Assembly: GCF_003576645.1 (NCBI RefSeq)
Contig: NC_044930.1
Span: 22,050,941-22,114,940, forward strand
Source: Ipomoea triloba
Taxonomy: Eukaryota > Streptophyta > Magnoliopsida > Solanales > Convolvulaceae
Direction of reading: 5' to 3'
Length of the DNA stretch: 64,000 nt
The notes below the pieces were generated by a model, which saw only the letters and a list, made by a program, of their open reading frames with translations, made no database searches and was not told the origin of the DNA. Shown here piece by piece: positions 44,800-56,974 of this stretch. Position 1 is the stretch's first letter, and every line of letters starts with the position of its first letter. The translations under genes and the position numbers were made by a program.

Positions 44800-46503
44800 A
44801 AGTGGTATCAGAGCCCTGGTTGTTAATTTGGTATATTTGAAATGGAGGCAAATACGAGTAATATGGTACAATTGAATGGTAAAAATTATCACATTTGGAA
44901 GGCCAAAATGAAGGATCTCTTGTTTGTGAAAAAGTTACATCTACCTGTGTTTGCAAGTGCAAAGCCTGAAAATATGTCAGATGAGGAGTGGGACTTTGAA
45001 CACCAACAAGTTTGTGGTTATATTCGACAGTGGGTTGAAGATAATGTTTTGAACCACATTATTAATGAGACACATGCCAGGAGCCTATGGAATAAACTTG
45101 AGACCCTGTATGCTTCTAAGACAGGCAATAACAAATTGTTTTTGCTGAAACAGATGATGAATATAAGATACAGGGAAGGTACATTGATCAATGATCATGT
45201 TAATGACTTTCAGGGCGTTCTTGATCAGTTGTCTGGTATGGGCATCAAATTTGAGGATGAGGTACTTGGTCTCTGGTTGCTTAATACTCTACCAGATTCT
45301 TAGGAAACATTTCGAGTTTCATTGACCAATTCTGCTCTCAACGGTGTTGTGACCATGGAATATGTCAAGAGTGGTATCTTGAATGAAGAAGCAAGAAAAA
45401 GATCTCAAGACACATCTACTTCTCAGTTAGATATTTTGGTTACAGATGATAGGGGGAGAAACAAGCAAAAGGGTCAGAGGGGTAGAGATAAAAGCATAAG
45501 CAAGTCAAGGTCAAGGTACAAGGATATTGAATGTCATTATTGTGGTAAGAAAGGTCACATCAAGAAATATTACTTCAAGTGGAAAAGAGAAAAGAAGCAA
45601 GACAATAAAGATGGTGACACCGGGAATCAAGTTGCAACAGTTAGAACATATTTACTTGTTGCCTGTGATGAGAACGCCATCAACGTTGCATGCCATGAGA
45701 CAACTTGGATTGTGGATTCAGGTGCAGCCTACCATGTTACACCAAGGAAGGAATTCTTTTCTTCATATACTCCAGGTGACTTTGGAGAACTCAGAATGGG
45801 TGATGATGGTCAGGTGAAGGTGACGGGTACCGGTACAGTTTGCCTTGAGACAAGTAATGGCACAAAGTTGGTACTTAAAAATGTCAAGCATGCACCAGAT
45901 ATCAGATTGAATCTTATTTCTACAGGAAAACTTGATGATGACGGTTTCTGTTGTTTCTTTGGTGATGGCCATTGGAAAATCACTAAAGGCTCACTGGTTG
46001 TTGCACGAGGTAACAAGTCTTCTAACTTGTACTCTTTGCAAAGTTCTGTTTCTGATGATTCAGTGAATGTGGTAGAAAAAGAATGTGCATCAGAATTGTG
46101 GCATAAACGACTTGGTCACATGAGTGTGAAGGGGATTGATTACCTTGCCAAGAAGAGTAAGCTTTCTGGGGTTAAAGAAGCTAGATTGGACAAGTGTGTT
46201 CACTGCTTGGCTGGAAAATAGAGAAGGGTTTCTTTCATGAGCCATCCTCCTACAAAAAGGTCAGAGCCACTTGATTTGATACATTCTGATGTGTGTGGAC
46301 CAATGAAGGTTAGATCACTTGGAGGTGCATATTACTTTGTAACCTTTATTGATGACTATTCTAGGAAACTCTGGGTCTACACTTTGAAGCACAAAAGTGA
46401 TGTGCTTGGTGTGTTTAAAGAGTTTCATGCCCTTATTGAGAGACAGACAGGAAAGAAATTGAAGTGTATCCGTACTGATAATGGTGGTGAATATTGTGGA
46501 CCA

Positions 46504-46752
46504 TTTGATGAGTACTGCAGAAGGTATGGCATTAGACATCAGAAATTTGATGAGTACTGCAGAAGGTATGGCATTAGACATCAGAAAACTCCTCCTAAGA
46601 CCAGAAGGTATGGCATTAGACATCAGAAAACTCCTCCTAAGACTCCTCAGTTAAACATTAGACATCAGAAAACTCCTCCTAAGACTCCTCAGTTAAATGG
46701 CTTAGCAGAAAAAACTCCTCCTAAGACTCCTCAGTTAAATGGCTTAGCAGAA
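46504..46752 (+). repeat. Chain of four exact 42-bp tandem duplications in the Copia 3 integrase
   Basis: Identical pairs: 46504-46545/46546-46587; 46560-46601/46602-46643; 46614-46655/46656-46697; 46669-46710/46711-46752. They overlap, so each new unit begins inside the last. They add 56 codons around RRYGIRHQKTPPKTPQLNG. Confidence 0.93.
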
Positions 46753-48087
46753 AGGATGAACCGAACTATTATGGAGAGAGTTAGATGTATGCTTGATGAT
46801 GCAAAGTTTCCTAGTTCTTTTTGGGCTGAGGCGGTTTCCACAACTGTTCATGTAATCAATTTATCTCCTGTTATTGCTTTGAAAAATGAAGTTCCTGATA
46901 AAGTTTGGTGTGGAAAGGAAGTTTCTTACGATCACCTTAAAGTCTTCGGTTGTAAGGCATTTGTGCATGTTCCAAGAGATGAGAGATCTAAGTTGGATTC
47001 GAAGACTAGAGAGTGCATTTTCATTGGTTATAGGTTTGATGAATTTGGCTACAGGCTGTATGATCCAGTTCAGAAGAAGCTAGTCAGAAGCCGTGATGTA
47101 GTGTTCTTTGAAAATCAAACCATTGAAGATATTAACAAAGTGAAAAAGCCAAAATCTCGTGACAGTGGAAGTTTGATTGACATTGAGCCAGTTTCCCGCA
47201 AAGATACAAATGATGTTGATGAGGTTCAGGAAAATGGTCAGAATGGTGATCCTGTATCGGTCTATCAGGATGATACAACTGATGCAGATGGTCATGTTGA
47301 TGATGTTGTGCACCAGGAACAAGAAATTCCTTCGCAGATTCCAGTTGATCTTCCGAGAAGATCTGATAGGGAACGGAGGCCATCTACTCGTTATTCTCCC
47401 AGTCAATATGTGCTTTTGACTGACGGGGGAGAACCTGAGTCTTATGAAGAAGCTATGGAGAGTGAGCAAAAGAGACAATGGTTTGAGGCTATGCAGGATG
47501 AGATGAACTCTTTATATGCAAATGATACCTTTGAGTTAGTGAGGGCACCAAAGAACAGGAAAGCTTTGAAAAATAGGTGGGTTTACAGAGTAAAACATGA
47601 AGAGGGCACTTCAGTTCCACGGTTCAAAGCTAGATTGGTGGTGAAGGGTTTCAGCCAGAAGAAAGGTATTGATTTTGATGAGATTTTCTCTCCTGTTGTG
47701 AAATTCTCTTCCATCAGAGTTGTGTTGGGACTAGCAGCCCGTTTGGATATAGAAATTGAGCAGATGGATGTGAAGACAGCTTTTCTCCATGGTGATTTAG
47801 ATGAGGAGATATATATGGAACAGCCTGAGGGTTTCAAGGTCAAAGGGAAAGAAGATTATGTTTGCATATTGAAAAAGAGTTTGTATGGTTTGAAGCAAGC
47901 TCCGAGGCAGTGGTACAAAAAGTTTACTTCTGTTATGAGTAAGCATGGGTACAAGAAGACTTCTTCAGACCACTGTGTTTTTGTGAACAGGTATTCTGAT
48001 GATGACTTTGTTATACTGCTGCTTTATGTTGATGATATGTTGATTGTTGGTCGCAATGCCTCAAGAATTCAAGAGTTGAAACAAGAA

Positions 48088-48279
48088 TTGAGTAAGTCCT
48101 TTTCTATGAAGGACATGGGACCAGCAAAGTTGAGTAAGTCCTTTTCTATGAAGGACATGGGACCAGCAAAGCAAATTCTTGGGATGAAGATCATCCGTGA
48201 CAGACAGAACAAAAGGCTGTGGTTATCTCAAGAGAAACGTGACAGACAGAACAAAAGGCTGTGGTTATCTCAAGAGAAA
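48088..48279 (+). repeat. Two exact 42-bp tandem duplications in the Copia 3 reverse transcriptase
   Basis: 48088-48129/48130-48171 (LSKSFSMKDMGPAK doubled) and 48196-48237/48238-48279 (RDRQNKRLWLSQEK doubled). Frame is kept. Confidence 0.93.
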
Positions 48280-49096
48280 TACATTGAGAAAGTTCTTGAG
48301 AGATTTCATATGAATGAAGCTAAGCCAGTCAGTATACCTCTTGATATGCATTTCAAGTTGTGCAAGAAGCAATGTGCTTCTAGTGAGAAAGACAAGGAAG
48401 AAATGCAAAGAGTTCCTTATTCTTCAGCTGTTGGTAGTTTGATGTATGCCATGGTATGTACGAGACCAGATATTGCTCATGCAGTGGGTGTTGTTAGCAG
48501 ATTTCTCTCAAATCCAGGGAGAGAACATTGGGATGCTGTTAAGTGGATTCTAAGATATCTTCGGGGTACTTCAAGTTTGAGTTTGTGTTTTGGTACAGGA
48601 AAACCTATTCTTACCGGGTACACTGATTCAGATATGGCCGGAGACATTGACACTAGGAAATCTACTTCAGGTTATTTGATTACCTATGCAGGGGGAGTAG
48701 TTTCATGGCAATCAAGGTTGCAAAAGTGTGTTGCTTTGTCTACCACTGAAGCTGAGTTCATAGCATCTGTTGAGGCCAGTAAAGAAATGCTATGGATGAA
48801 GAAGTTTCTTCAGGAGCTCGGGTTTGTTCAAGACAGGTATGTGCTCTATTGTGATAGTCAGAGTGCAGTTCATCTTGCAAAGAACTCTACGTTTCATTAC
48901 AGGTCGAAACATATTGACACGAGATATCATTGGATAAGAGATATCTTGGAATGCAAGATGCTTGAACTTGAAAAGATTCATACCGATGATAATGGGTTAG
49001 ACATGATGACTAAAGTGTTGCCAAGAGGTAAGTTTGAGGTTTGTTGCTCTATCGCTGGGATGGCGATGTCTTCCACATAGTCGGTCGGTGGAGATT

Positions 49097-49846
49097 TGTT
49101 GGGTCCCTCCATGTAGAAGGACAAAACACAACAAAACAAAATAATAAAATAAAAAATGTTTGGCATTTTGTTTCTCTTGGCTCAAGACACCATTTTTCAA
49201 CTTCAATTATTTCCCATTCCATTTTGTCTCTTTTGGCAGTAGAGAGAAGCATCAAAAGAGAGAATTTTATTTTCCCATATTATTCACTAAATGTTTCGAC
49301 AGAAGACAGTGGAAGAAAAACCATTTTTCTCTCATTCCATTTCGGCAGTTTTGCAGCAGAAGAAAGAAATCATTTCTCTTCTTCATCTTGGTGCTATTTT
49401 GTCGTGAGTTTGCTGAAGCTCTGGGTACTATCTTCATCAAATATTTGAGGTCAGCTTGCATTTATTCCAGGCATCTTTTGGATATTCTCGTACTACTTGT
49501 ATTCATTTTTATCATATTAGTGGTGGTTGAATATTTTGAGTACGAGATATTATTATGTTTAGCCTGTGAATGTGGAAGAATGTTGGCCTAGGAGTTGATA
49601 TATTTGATGATTTGTGGATGTATGGCTCGTGTGGTAGCCTAAAACTTTGTACCCGAAATTTGTGATAGTGGAAATTGTTGTTGTTGGTGGCTCGTGGTTT
49701 TTCCCCGTGGTTTTGGGGTTTTCCACGTAAATCTTGTGTTCCTTGTGTTCATATTTATTTTTGGGCTATTGTGTATTATCTCGTATTTGTGCACCGTGTT
49801 GGTCTTGTGATTTTAATTGTCACAGGCAGTGGGATTTTTCCTAACA
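49097..49846 (+). repeat. 3' LTR of Copia 3
   Basis: 750 bp, differing from the left LTR by a few substitutions and the loss of one CAGTAGAGAGAGGC unit. Confidence 0.9.
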
Positions 49847-50460
49847 GCAGCAACTGAAATCACCGCCCCCTAGCAGCAGGCGACGTCGTTGCCGCCACTT
49901 AGCAGCAGCCAACATCGTCGCCGCCCGCAATAGCTTCCAGCTACATCCTTCCTCGTTGACCGCCTCTGACGTCACTACATCGTTTCTCCGTTTCTAATTC
50001 CGGTAATTCCTCTCAACCCTTAGCACAATTCGACCAATGCATATGTTTCTATGTTTTCATTTGGTAAAAATCTGTCGTCGATGAGTTTTGTAGAAGAGCA
50101 AGATGCAGAAAGCGTTAGCATAGTAACACTTAACTGAAATGATTGGAAATCCAATGGTGATAAGTTAACTAGTCAATGGTTTGCTTCACTTTCGAGTATT
50201 AGTGCTTGGACTTAAATTAAATTCCATCTTCTTGACTTTTAGATTACCTGAAACATTGAGTACCATACAGAGACTTATTCTGATAATTGGGTTGTTGATT
50301 CAATTTGATTAATTCTAGGTTATTTTTTCTTTGTAAAAATGGATGTATTTAGAGTAGCTTAGTATTTACCAGAAGCCCTTTGCATGCCAGAATTTCTTTT
50401 GTTCCAATCAGCCTCAACATTTACAGCCTCCACTGGAACATCTAAGCATATTTCACAAAA

Positions 50461-52016
50461 TCAGAAAAGTCTAGGAAGTCTATGAAAAGGAAAGAGAGTA
50501 ACAATGATATGTTGGCTGCCAATTGTGTTTATATTGTGAAGGATGTGGGTTGAGGGAGATAAAAGCTTTGAGGAAGAAACTTTGACAAAAATGAAGAGTG
50601 ATAATGAAGGCGTTGAAAGAATGAAGAAAAAAAAAGAAATCTGCAGGAGATAATAAAAGGGGAGCACTTATGGAGGATGCTAATGGGATTACTGTTGAGA
50701 AAGTAGGAAAGAAAAAAAGGGAAAGAGAGGTCCAAAGCAATAACAATGAGTCATATGTTGTGTCCCAAGATACTGCAAATGATGTAAATTCAACTGCATC
50801 TGAGATGCTTGAACACAAAAGGAAACATGAAAAGAAGGCACGAACAATCACTGATGAATGCACTAAGGGTAAAATGGAGAAGGTTAAAAGGAAGAAGAAA
50901 ACGGGGGAGGATGACTAAGGATCAGTAGATGTGGCTACAGGTCTTACATGTGCTGAAGGCATTGCAAATTTTAGTGTAAATGAAACACAGGCTAGTGGAG
51001 TGGGAAATGATAATATTAGCCGGAAACAGGTCAAAGATAGTTCTAAAGATCCAAAACAGAAAACCAGCAAGAAGGAAGTAAGATTTTCCAATGAATTGAA
51101 GGTATTTCCCGAGTCTAATGTTCCCGAGAATGGGAAAGGTCAAAATAAAGTAGTGGAGTTGATTCGAGGTAAGCGGTTCTCTAAAATAGAAGACGAGATA
51201 GTTAAAGAAACCGTTTTAAAGTACATTGAGTTACATAATTTAGGTGAGGAAGGTTTGGATATGGTTTTAAATTGTAGATCTCACCCTGAAGTAAAAAACT
51301 GCTGGAAGGTAATAGGAGCTGCCATACCATATAGGCCTTACCTTTCAGTTTATCATCGTGCTCAAATATTATTCCTACGATCTGAACACCAAAAATGGAC
51401 TGAAAAAGAAAAAGCTTTGATACTGGAGCACGTGAAATTAAATGGGAATGAGTTTAAATCACTTGCTGACAAACTTGGCAGTCATATGACTCATGTGAGG
51501 GAAACATGGCGCAGGATATGCTTACCTAACTTGAAGAAAGGGCCCTGGTCTCAGGATGAGTGCCAAAACTTATTTGATTTAGTGAACACTGATCTGCAAT
51601 TGAGGATATTTAAAGAGAAGAGATCCAGGCATGGCATGCTACGGGATAACATCAGTTTTACAGCAATTAGTAATAAGTTGTCCACACGCACTATTCCACA
51701 GTGTTGTCTGAAGTGGTACTATAACTTGACATCACCTATGGTAGCTGAAGGTACATGGTCTGATTCTGATGATTATCGCCTAATTGGTGCACTTTATACC
51801 TTGGATGCAACCTGCATAGAAAATGTGGAGTGGGATAATCTGCTGGAACATAGGGCCGGAGAATTATGTCTGAAGCGTTGGAAGCAAATGGTTATTCACA
51901 TAGGGAACCATTGGAGCAAACCCTTTTCAGAACAAGTTGAAGTCCTAGCCAAAAGATACTATCCCTCCTTAATTGAAGTAAGGGAGGCCTGGGATAACAA
52001 GCCTGTTGTACCATGA
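50461..52016 (+). pseudogene. Myb/RNA polymerase I termination factor-like gene, copy 1, broken
   Basis: Aligns along its length with 60195-61801. The start region is lost: sequence before TCAGAAAAGTCTAGG differs from copy 2 and the ATG is gone. A 2-base deletion near 50550 (GTGGGTTGAGG against GTGGGAGTTGAGG) and an extra A near 50632 shift the frame. The MNKKEK codons are deleted near 50900. A TAA at 50916-50918 replaces a Gln codon. After that, 50931-52016 stays open for 361 codons, with all four Myb-like repeats but weaker at key Trp positions: GNEFKSLADKLGSHMTH for GNKWKSLADKLGRYWNH, and ISFTAI for ICWTAI. Loss of these tryptophans suggests the domain decayed too. Copia 3 lies in its leader. 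Confidence 0.88.
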
Positions 52017-52522
52017 TGCAAAGTTATTTCGCATAAAAAGTGTGGGAAAAATTAACTTACAACCCACCTTCACCTGCCCCAACACTCTCTTCTGGCCCTC
52101 TCTCTGAAAAAGCAATTTGAAGAGATAACTATAGTTTCTTATTGACTTGGTTTTATGTAACATCAAAATGGCTCGTGTTTAATTCATGCAAATCAGTTGG
52201 GATTGTGATTAATGCTCTTCATGTTTAATAGTATTGATGAGATTTTAACATGTAATAGGTATATGCGCTATAATATTAATCTTTTTAGAGTGTCATATTA
52301 TAGATGGTTGTGATATTGCATGTTTAATGCAAATTTAAAATCAATTGTTACTCGTGATTTTAGACAAAATGTTATTGTAAAAAGTTGTACAATGAGAACT
52401 AAAAAGGAGAAACAAAATAACAAATCGAGTGTAATAAATAAATTTTTGTACGTAAAAATTCAAAATTATAAATTGATTTTTATTTATTTTTTAAATATTA
52501 AAAATGATTGCAAAAAGAGTGA
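52017..52522. other. 3' flank of Myb copy 1
   Basis: First 200 bases (AAAATTAACTTACAACCCACC, CTCTCTTCTGGCCCTCTCTC) match the 3' flank of copy 2 at 61802-62030. The rest is AT-rich and without a gene. Confidence 0.6.
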
Positions 52523-52581
52523 ATTCTTTTTTTTTTCTACTATTACTGGGGTATTGCCAATTTTAGTCTACCTTTATTTAG

Positions 52582-52953
<372 letters not shown>

Positions 52954-53012
52954 CATACCTTCTCTACCTTGTGCTGACATTTCACTTTAGATCTCAAAGT
53001 TGTGATTCCAGG

Positions 53013-53190
53013 TAGGGGTGAGCAAAAAAATCGGGCTGACCGAAAATTGAACCGACCGAATATTTTGATTTTCGGTTTGGTTTCGGTTATTAAGGTAATA
53101 AAAAAAAATTCGGTTATTTCGATTCTTCGATCGGTTATCGATTTTTCAAGGTAAAATTGAAAAATTGACCGAAAAATCAAAGATAAATCT
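53013..53190. mobile_element. Solo hAT terminus of the taggggtgagcaaa family
   Basis: taggggtgagcaaa at 53013-53026 is identical to the TIR of the element at 1801-5957. It is followed by CGGTT/AACCGA subterminal repeats (53040-53165). No matching right end within the next kilobases, so truncated. Confidence 0.7.
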
Positions 53191-53524
53191 AAAGAAAAAC
53201 AAAATTTAACGCTTCCCATTTATATTTTACAAGTCCATAGTCTATCACATTAATTTTAATCACTTTATTTTACTAATATTATTTTAGAAATATTATAATT
53301 TCCTTATTGAGTCTTATAGTTCTTAATCCTAACTAGATATGCCCAAATGTTGATCAATGGAACAAATTTTATAATTTTATTAATACAGATATTATATAAC
53401 TTGTAATGTCTATTTTATTTCCGCAGCATTATTTTCCCATTGTACTAATTTGGGGAATTAAATTTTGAAAGTGTACTGAAATAAGTGATTTGTGTTCTAT
53501 GAATGAAAGTTATTATCATAAGTT

Positions 53525-53597
53525 GCGTTTGTAGCTCAGTGGATAGAGCGTCTATTTCCTAAGCAGAAAGTTGTAGGTTTGACCCCTACTTGATGCG
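53525..53597 (+). tRNA. tRNA-Arg(CCU)-like gene, probably decayed
   Basis: Length 73. The D-arm GCTC..GAGC is intact, anticodon loop TTCCTAA with anticodon CCT, and T-arm GTAGG/CCTAC with loop TTTGACC. The acceptor stem (GCGTTTG with TTGATGC) has one mismatch and several G-U pairs, and the anticodon stem has an A-C mismatch. Compared with the usual plant sequence as I remember it, changes are nearly all C-to-T or G-to-A, as expected from decay of methylated DNA. The B box TTTGACC replaces TTCGACC. Likely a tRNA pseudogene. Confidence 0.7.
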
Positions 53598-53649
53598 TTT
53601 GAACTCGCAGAACAATATTAGTAAACATCTTATGTATTTTCATTCATAA

Positions 53650-53770
53650 CCAACATGGTGGTTTAGCACCTCATCTCTAAAGCATGAGGTTGCGGGTTCA
53701 ATCCCCACCCATGTGAATGGAGCAACCCATTTGACTAGTTCCCCGAACCCACCCATGTGAATGGAGCAAC
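53650..53770 (+). repeat. tRNA-like (SINE-like) sequence
   Basis: GGTGGTTTAGCACC, then GAGGTTGCGGGTTCAATCCCC, has A- and B-box character (GGTTCAATCCC) but no good clover leaf. CCACCCATGTGAATGGAGCAAC is repeated about 48 bases later (53706 and 53750). Probably a SINE head or tRNA-related relic. Confidence 0.4.
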
Positions 53771-53869
53771 TAGTTCCACTTTCATAATTTTTGCCACATT
53801 TGAATCAGTCTTTTTTTGGCATTACCACTTTTGGTCCATCGTTAGATAATCCATCCAATAGCTGTGAAA

Positions 53870-54060
53870 TAGAGGCGTATATTTGTCTTTTTAGTGAGCG
53901 GTCATCATCTCCCATAAACATTTCAGCCAGAAACTCCACCGTCGCCATCCAATGTTCTTCCGGCGCCCTTTTGTTCATCCACCGATTCGTGCTGGCATAT
54001 TCAACCAGATTTCTCGGATCTTCGGACCCAAATCCGACCAGCCCCTTCATGCTCTCTTCT
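53870..54060 (-). pseudogene. Unidentified host-gene-like coding fragment
   Basis: On the minus strand from ATG 54050 the text GLVGFGSEDPRNLVEYAS, RWMNKRAPEEHWMATVEF and LAEMFMGDDD has protein-like composition and codon use, unlike the surrounding AT-rich DNA. It then runs into terminal-repeat sequence. I do not recognise the family. Its position between inverted repeats suggests a captured exon. Confidence 0.4.
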
Positions 54061-54515
54061 GCAGTTCCAACAATCCTGAGTCGCCACCGATGTCTCCCTT
54101 TTAGAACTCAGGCCCCATTTCAAGCAACTTGTTCTTATCGCTTATCTTTTGTATGATGTTTATATGCATATATATTTCTGTGTATACTCATCCATTTGTT
54201 TGAACTTGCTGTTTATAAAATTAATTGGTAAAATGAGTGTTTAGATATTGGGTTTATAGAAGTTCCATATTTTCAATTGGTTCTGTAAATTGGATTGCAG
54301 TTCTTGAGATTAAACATTAATGGGTTGTCAAATTGGAACTTGAATAAATAAAACAGAGTACTGAATCTAAATATGAAATTATTGTGTTCCATGGACTGAA
54401 AAATTAATTTGATTTGTCCTAATTGTTGAAATGAATTTGCGTTGATTGCCAATAGTATAAGAGACGGTGAGCACATCGCTGATCAAGGTGATCTGGTGAG
54501 CACATGTGTTGCATT

Positions 54516-54599
54516 TGGTTCATTGATGAGATTCATTTGGTTTTGGGTGCTGGCCGAACAGAGGGGTCTATGGATGCTGCAAACCTCTTTAAGCCAATG
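54516..54599 (+). pseudogene. ClpB/HSP101 fragment (Walker B region)
   Basis: [17 protein letters not shown] then [11 protein letters not shown] is the Walker B segment of the first ATPase domain of ClpB-type chaperones, hexameric disaggregases. It ends exactly where the inverted repeat begins (AAAAGACAAATATACCCCTC, 54600). Only 28 codons are present; no function. In the ordinary gene the text continues LARGQL; here it does not. Confidence 0.8.
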
Positions 54600-56974
54600 A
54601 AAAGACAAATATACCCCTCTATTTCACGGCTATTGGACGGATTATCTAACGATGGACCAAAAGTGGCAATGCCCAAAAAGACTGGTTCAAATGTGGCAAA
54701 AATTATGAAAGTGGACTAAAATTGGCAATGTCACAATAACAGTAGGATAAAAAATGGTAATGACTCTATATATAACTGCATCTATTTAATTAGAGCCCAT
54801 GATAGGGAGTCAATAGATATGCTAACTGCATACTGAAGATCTGTTTCACGACATTAGGGGGAGATATACCCAAATTTAAATGTCGAGAAATCCCATGAAA
54901 TATAATGATCTTCATTATAATCCACGTACTAGTGAGACTGAACTAGAAGTTCAAAAGATAATCTATTTGCGATATTAGCAAATAATCTGCCAAATATATA
55001 TACTGATTAACGTATATATAATTATATATACACTGATCATGTTGATCAGAAAAGAGTGACAAAATCCCATATACAACCCCCAAATTGGACCAAATAATAT
55101 TTATCTCAATACTCTTTGATGTCAGAAGCTTATGAGATCTATCGGTTTAAGAGATATGAAACATAATACTAGATCTAGTAAAGAAGCATTGTCACTCTTG
55201 TCTTAAAAAGAATTATATCCTGAAGACATTCGTCCAGATGATGGAAACCCTAGTAAGGTGCACCAAACAAACATAATACTAGGGATGCGGAACGATCATA
55301 TCTTAATATTTGGGAAATGACAACGATTTGATTAATTTAAAAATTATCATTAATTTGGGAGAAAATTATATAGTTGTCGACAACACACGCTTATATAATT
55401 GCTCATTTAAATAAACTGGATCAAAGTGAGGTGCCAGATGCATCCTCATTATTGAATATTTAAAGGAGCAATTAAGGCATAGCTCGACTCGTTAAAATAG
55501 ATTCTCTTGATAAAACGTACATCATTGAATGTTAACCCTATTGGTTACAAATGAGTGTTTGTTCGAAAGAGAAACAAAAATGATGAGGTGGTATAATAGT
55601 GAGTGTTTGTAGCACATGAGTTCACCTAGATACCCTTGATATTTTAATCAAATCTCCCATGTACGATGACATTAAGGTATGCTATACAAGATAATTGACA
55701 GATTAAACTTAGATATGCAACTAATAAACATCGTCGTGACCATATGACAATAAGGTCATTGGACGGTATGATCTTTATATGACCTTAGCACAAGATCATA
55801 ATTGATTGAGTAATTCTCCTTTTGAAGAAGGAATTATGTGTCATTATGAATTTTTTAAAAGATTACGAATGGAGTTATTACCCTCATTTAGAAGGGATAA
55901 TATGTAATATAAGTGTTCTTTATTGAATTGCAAATGAGCGTAGAATTACTAAATTTGATCCTTGATGGAGTTATAATTCTCAAAATAACATTACAACATA
56001 TTTGTTGTTGAATTACAAAGACTTTACTTAACTTGAAATAGTAAAAGGCAATTTCCTCCTGAAGTAGGAAAATGTAAATATATCATTAGTACTGGTTGAG
56101 AGGCTACAAATCGTATTATTTACTATCTCAGCCTATGTTGGTGTTATAAACATCATAAAGATCTTAATGCTATTAGCTCATGATCTAAAGATGAATTTTA
56201 GACATAAAGGACTTGAAAAATCAAGTATTATCTCGACTTGCAGATCGAGTATTTCCTTGAAAAATTATATACATCAATCAGCCCATTATGAAAAATGCCT
56301 TTAACACATTTGTTAGTACCATGGACTTATCACAAATAATGGTTGTCCAATAATCTCTTGAAGAAGATAAAGGACCATTTAGACTAAAAAATGATAATGA
56401 GTACATTTTGGGACTTGAAGTCCATTACGTCATTACTATTGGAGCACTACTGTAGAACTAGAAGTTCTATGACCATATTTGGATTGACATTGTCCTTACA
56501 ATGAAATCAACTGTAACTCCTAGTGCTCCAAATATCCTTTAGTATCTTCAATTTAAATTTTATGCGACAAACCAATGTATGTGTGTTTATTTTTGACCAC
56601 TTGGTATTGGCTCCTTTTGATCTCCATTCCAAATTAGTTATGTGTGTTCTCTCTCCACTCACTTATGCGAGGGCAATAAAAGTGTGTTTTTAAGTGGGTA
56701 TGGTTAAGAAATATTGGCTATATTCAAACCACATAAGCTCTAGAGGAGTCACGAGAATCGTTGTATAAAATGTTAACTTATAGTGACAATCTTGAAGATT
56801 GTCATATCATTTAATCTACACTCTTTTTGAAACAGTTATTCTACCTTTAAGAAATGTAGAACTTGGAGATTGTTATCTTCAGGGGGAGATTATGACTACA
56901 TTTACTTAAATCAATCATGAAGACTGAGTCTTAAAAGACTAACAAGTTGTACTTTTGCAACCTATGAATACATA

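Larger units (their letters stand above)
44842..49080 (+). pseudogene. Copia 3 gag-pol with two in-frame TAG stops and six 42-bp duplications
   Basis: One continuous frame from ATG 44842 to TAG 49078-49080, broken by TAG at 45301-45303 (after LPDS, where Trp is usual) and TAG at 46219-46221 (after LAGK, where Gln is usual). Gag (YHIWKAKMKDLL) ends in a CCHC knuckle near 45530 whose last Cys is Tyr (CHYCGKKGHIKKYYF). Then protease (WIVDSGAAYHVT), GAG-pre-integrase (LWHKRLGHMS), integrase (LIHSDVCGPM, FIDDYSR, RTDNGGEY, GLAERMNRT), reverse transcriptase ([51 protein letters not shown]) and RNase H (ALSTTEAEF, YCDSQSA, KHIDTRYHWIR). Four chained duplications in the integrase and two in the reverse transcriptase, each 42 bp, would disturb the folds. 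Confidence 0.92.
44038..49846 (+). mobile_element. Copia LTR retrotransposon 3 (Tnt1/Tork-like)
   Basis: LTRs 44038-44799 and 49097-49846 start TGTTGGGTCCC and end CCTAACA. The left LTR is followed three bases later by tggtatcagagc (44803-44814), the initiator-tRNA-Met primer site. The right LTR follows a purine-rich GGTGGAGAT. Flanks gcagt (44033-44037) and gcagc (49847-49851) fit a 5-bp duplication with one change. Only three codon-level lesions are seen, so it is fairly young. Confidence 0.92.
43974..50002 (+). other. 5' leader exon of Myb copy 1, split by Copia 3
   Basis: The stretches 43974-44037 (CCTAGGCATCCGACATCATC, GCCGCCGCTTAGCAGC) and 49847-50002 (CAGCAGCCAACATCGTCGC, AATAGCTTCCAGCTACATCC) together match the leader of the second copy (59038-59198). 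It ends with the same splice donor, TTCCG|GTAATTCC, at 50002. Copia 3 sits in between. Several imperfect GCCGCC-TAGCAGCAGCC units repeat here. Confidence 0.7.
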
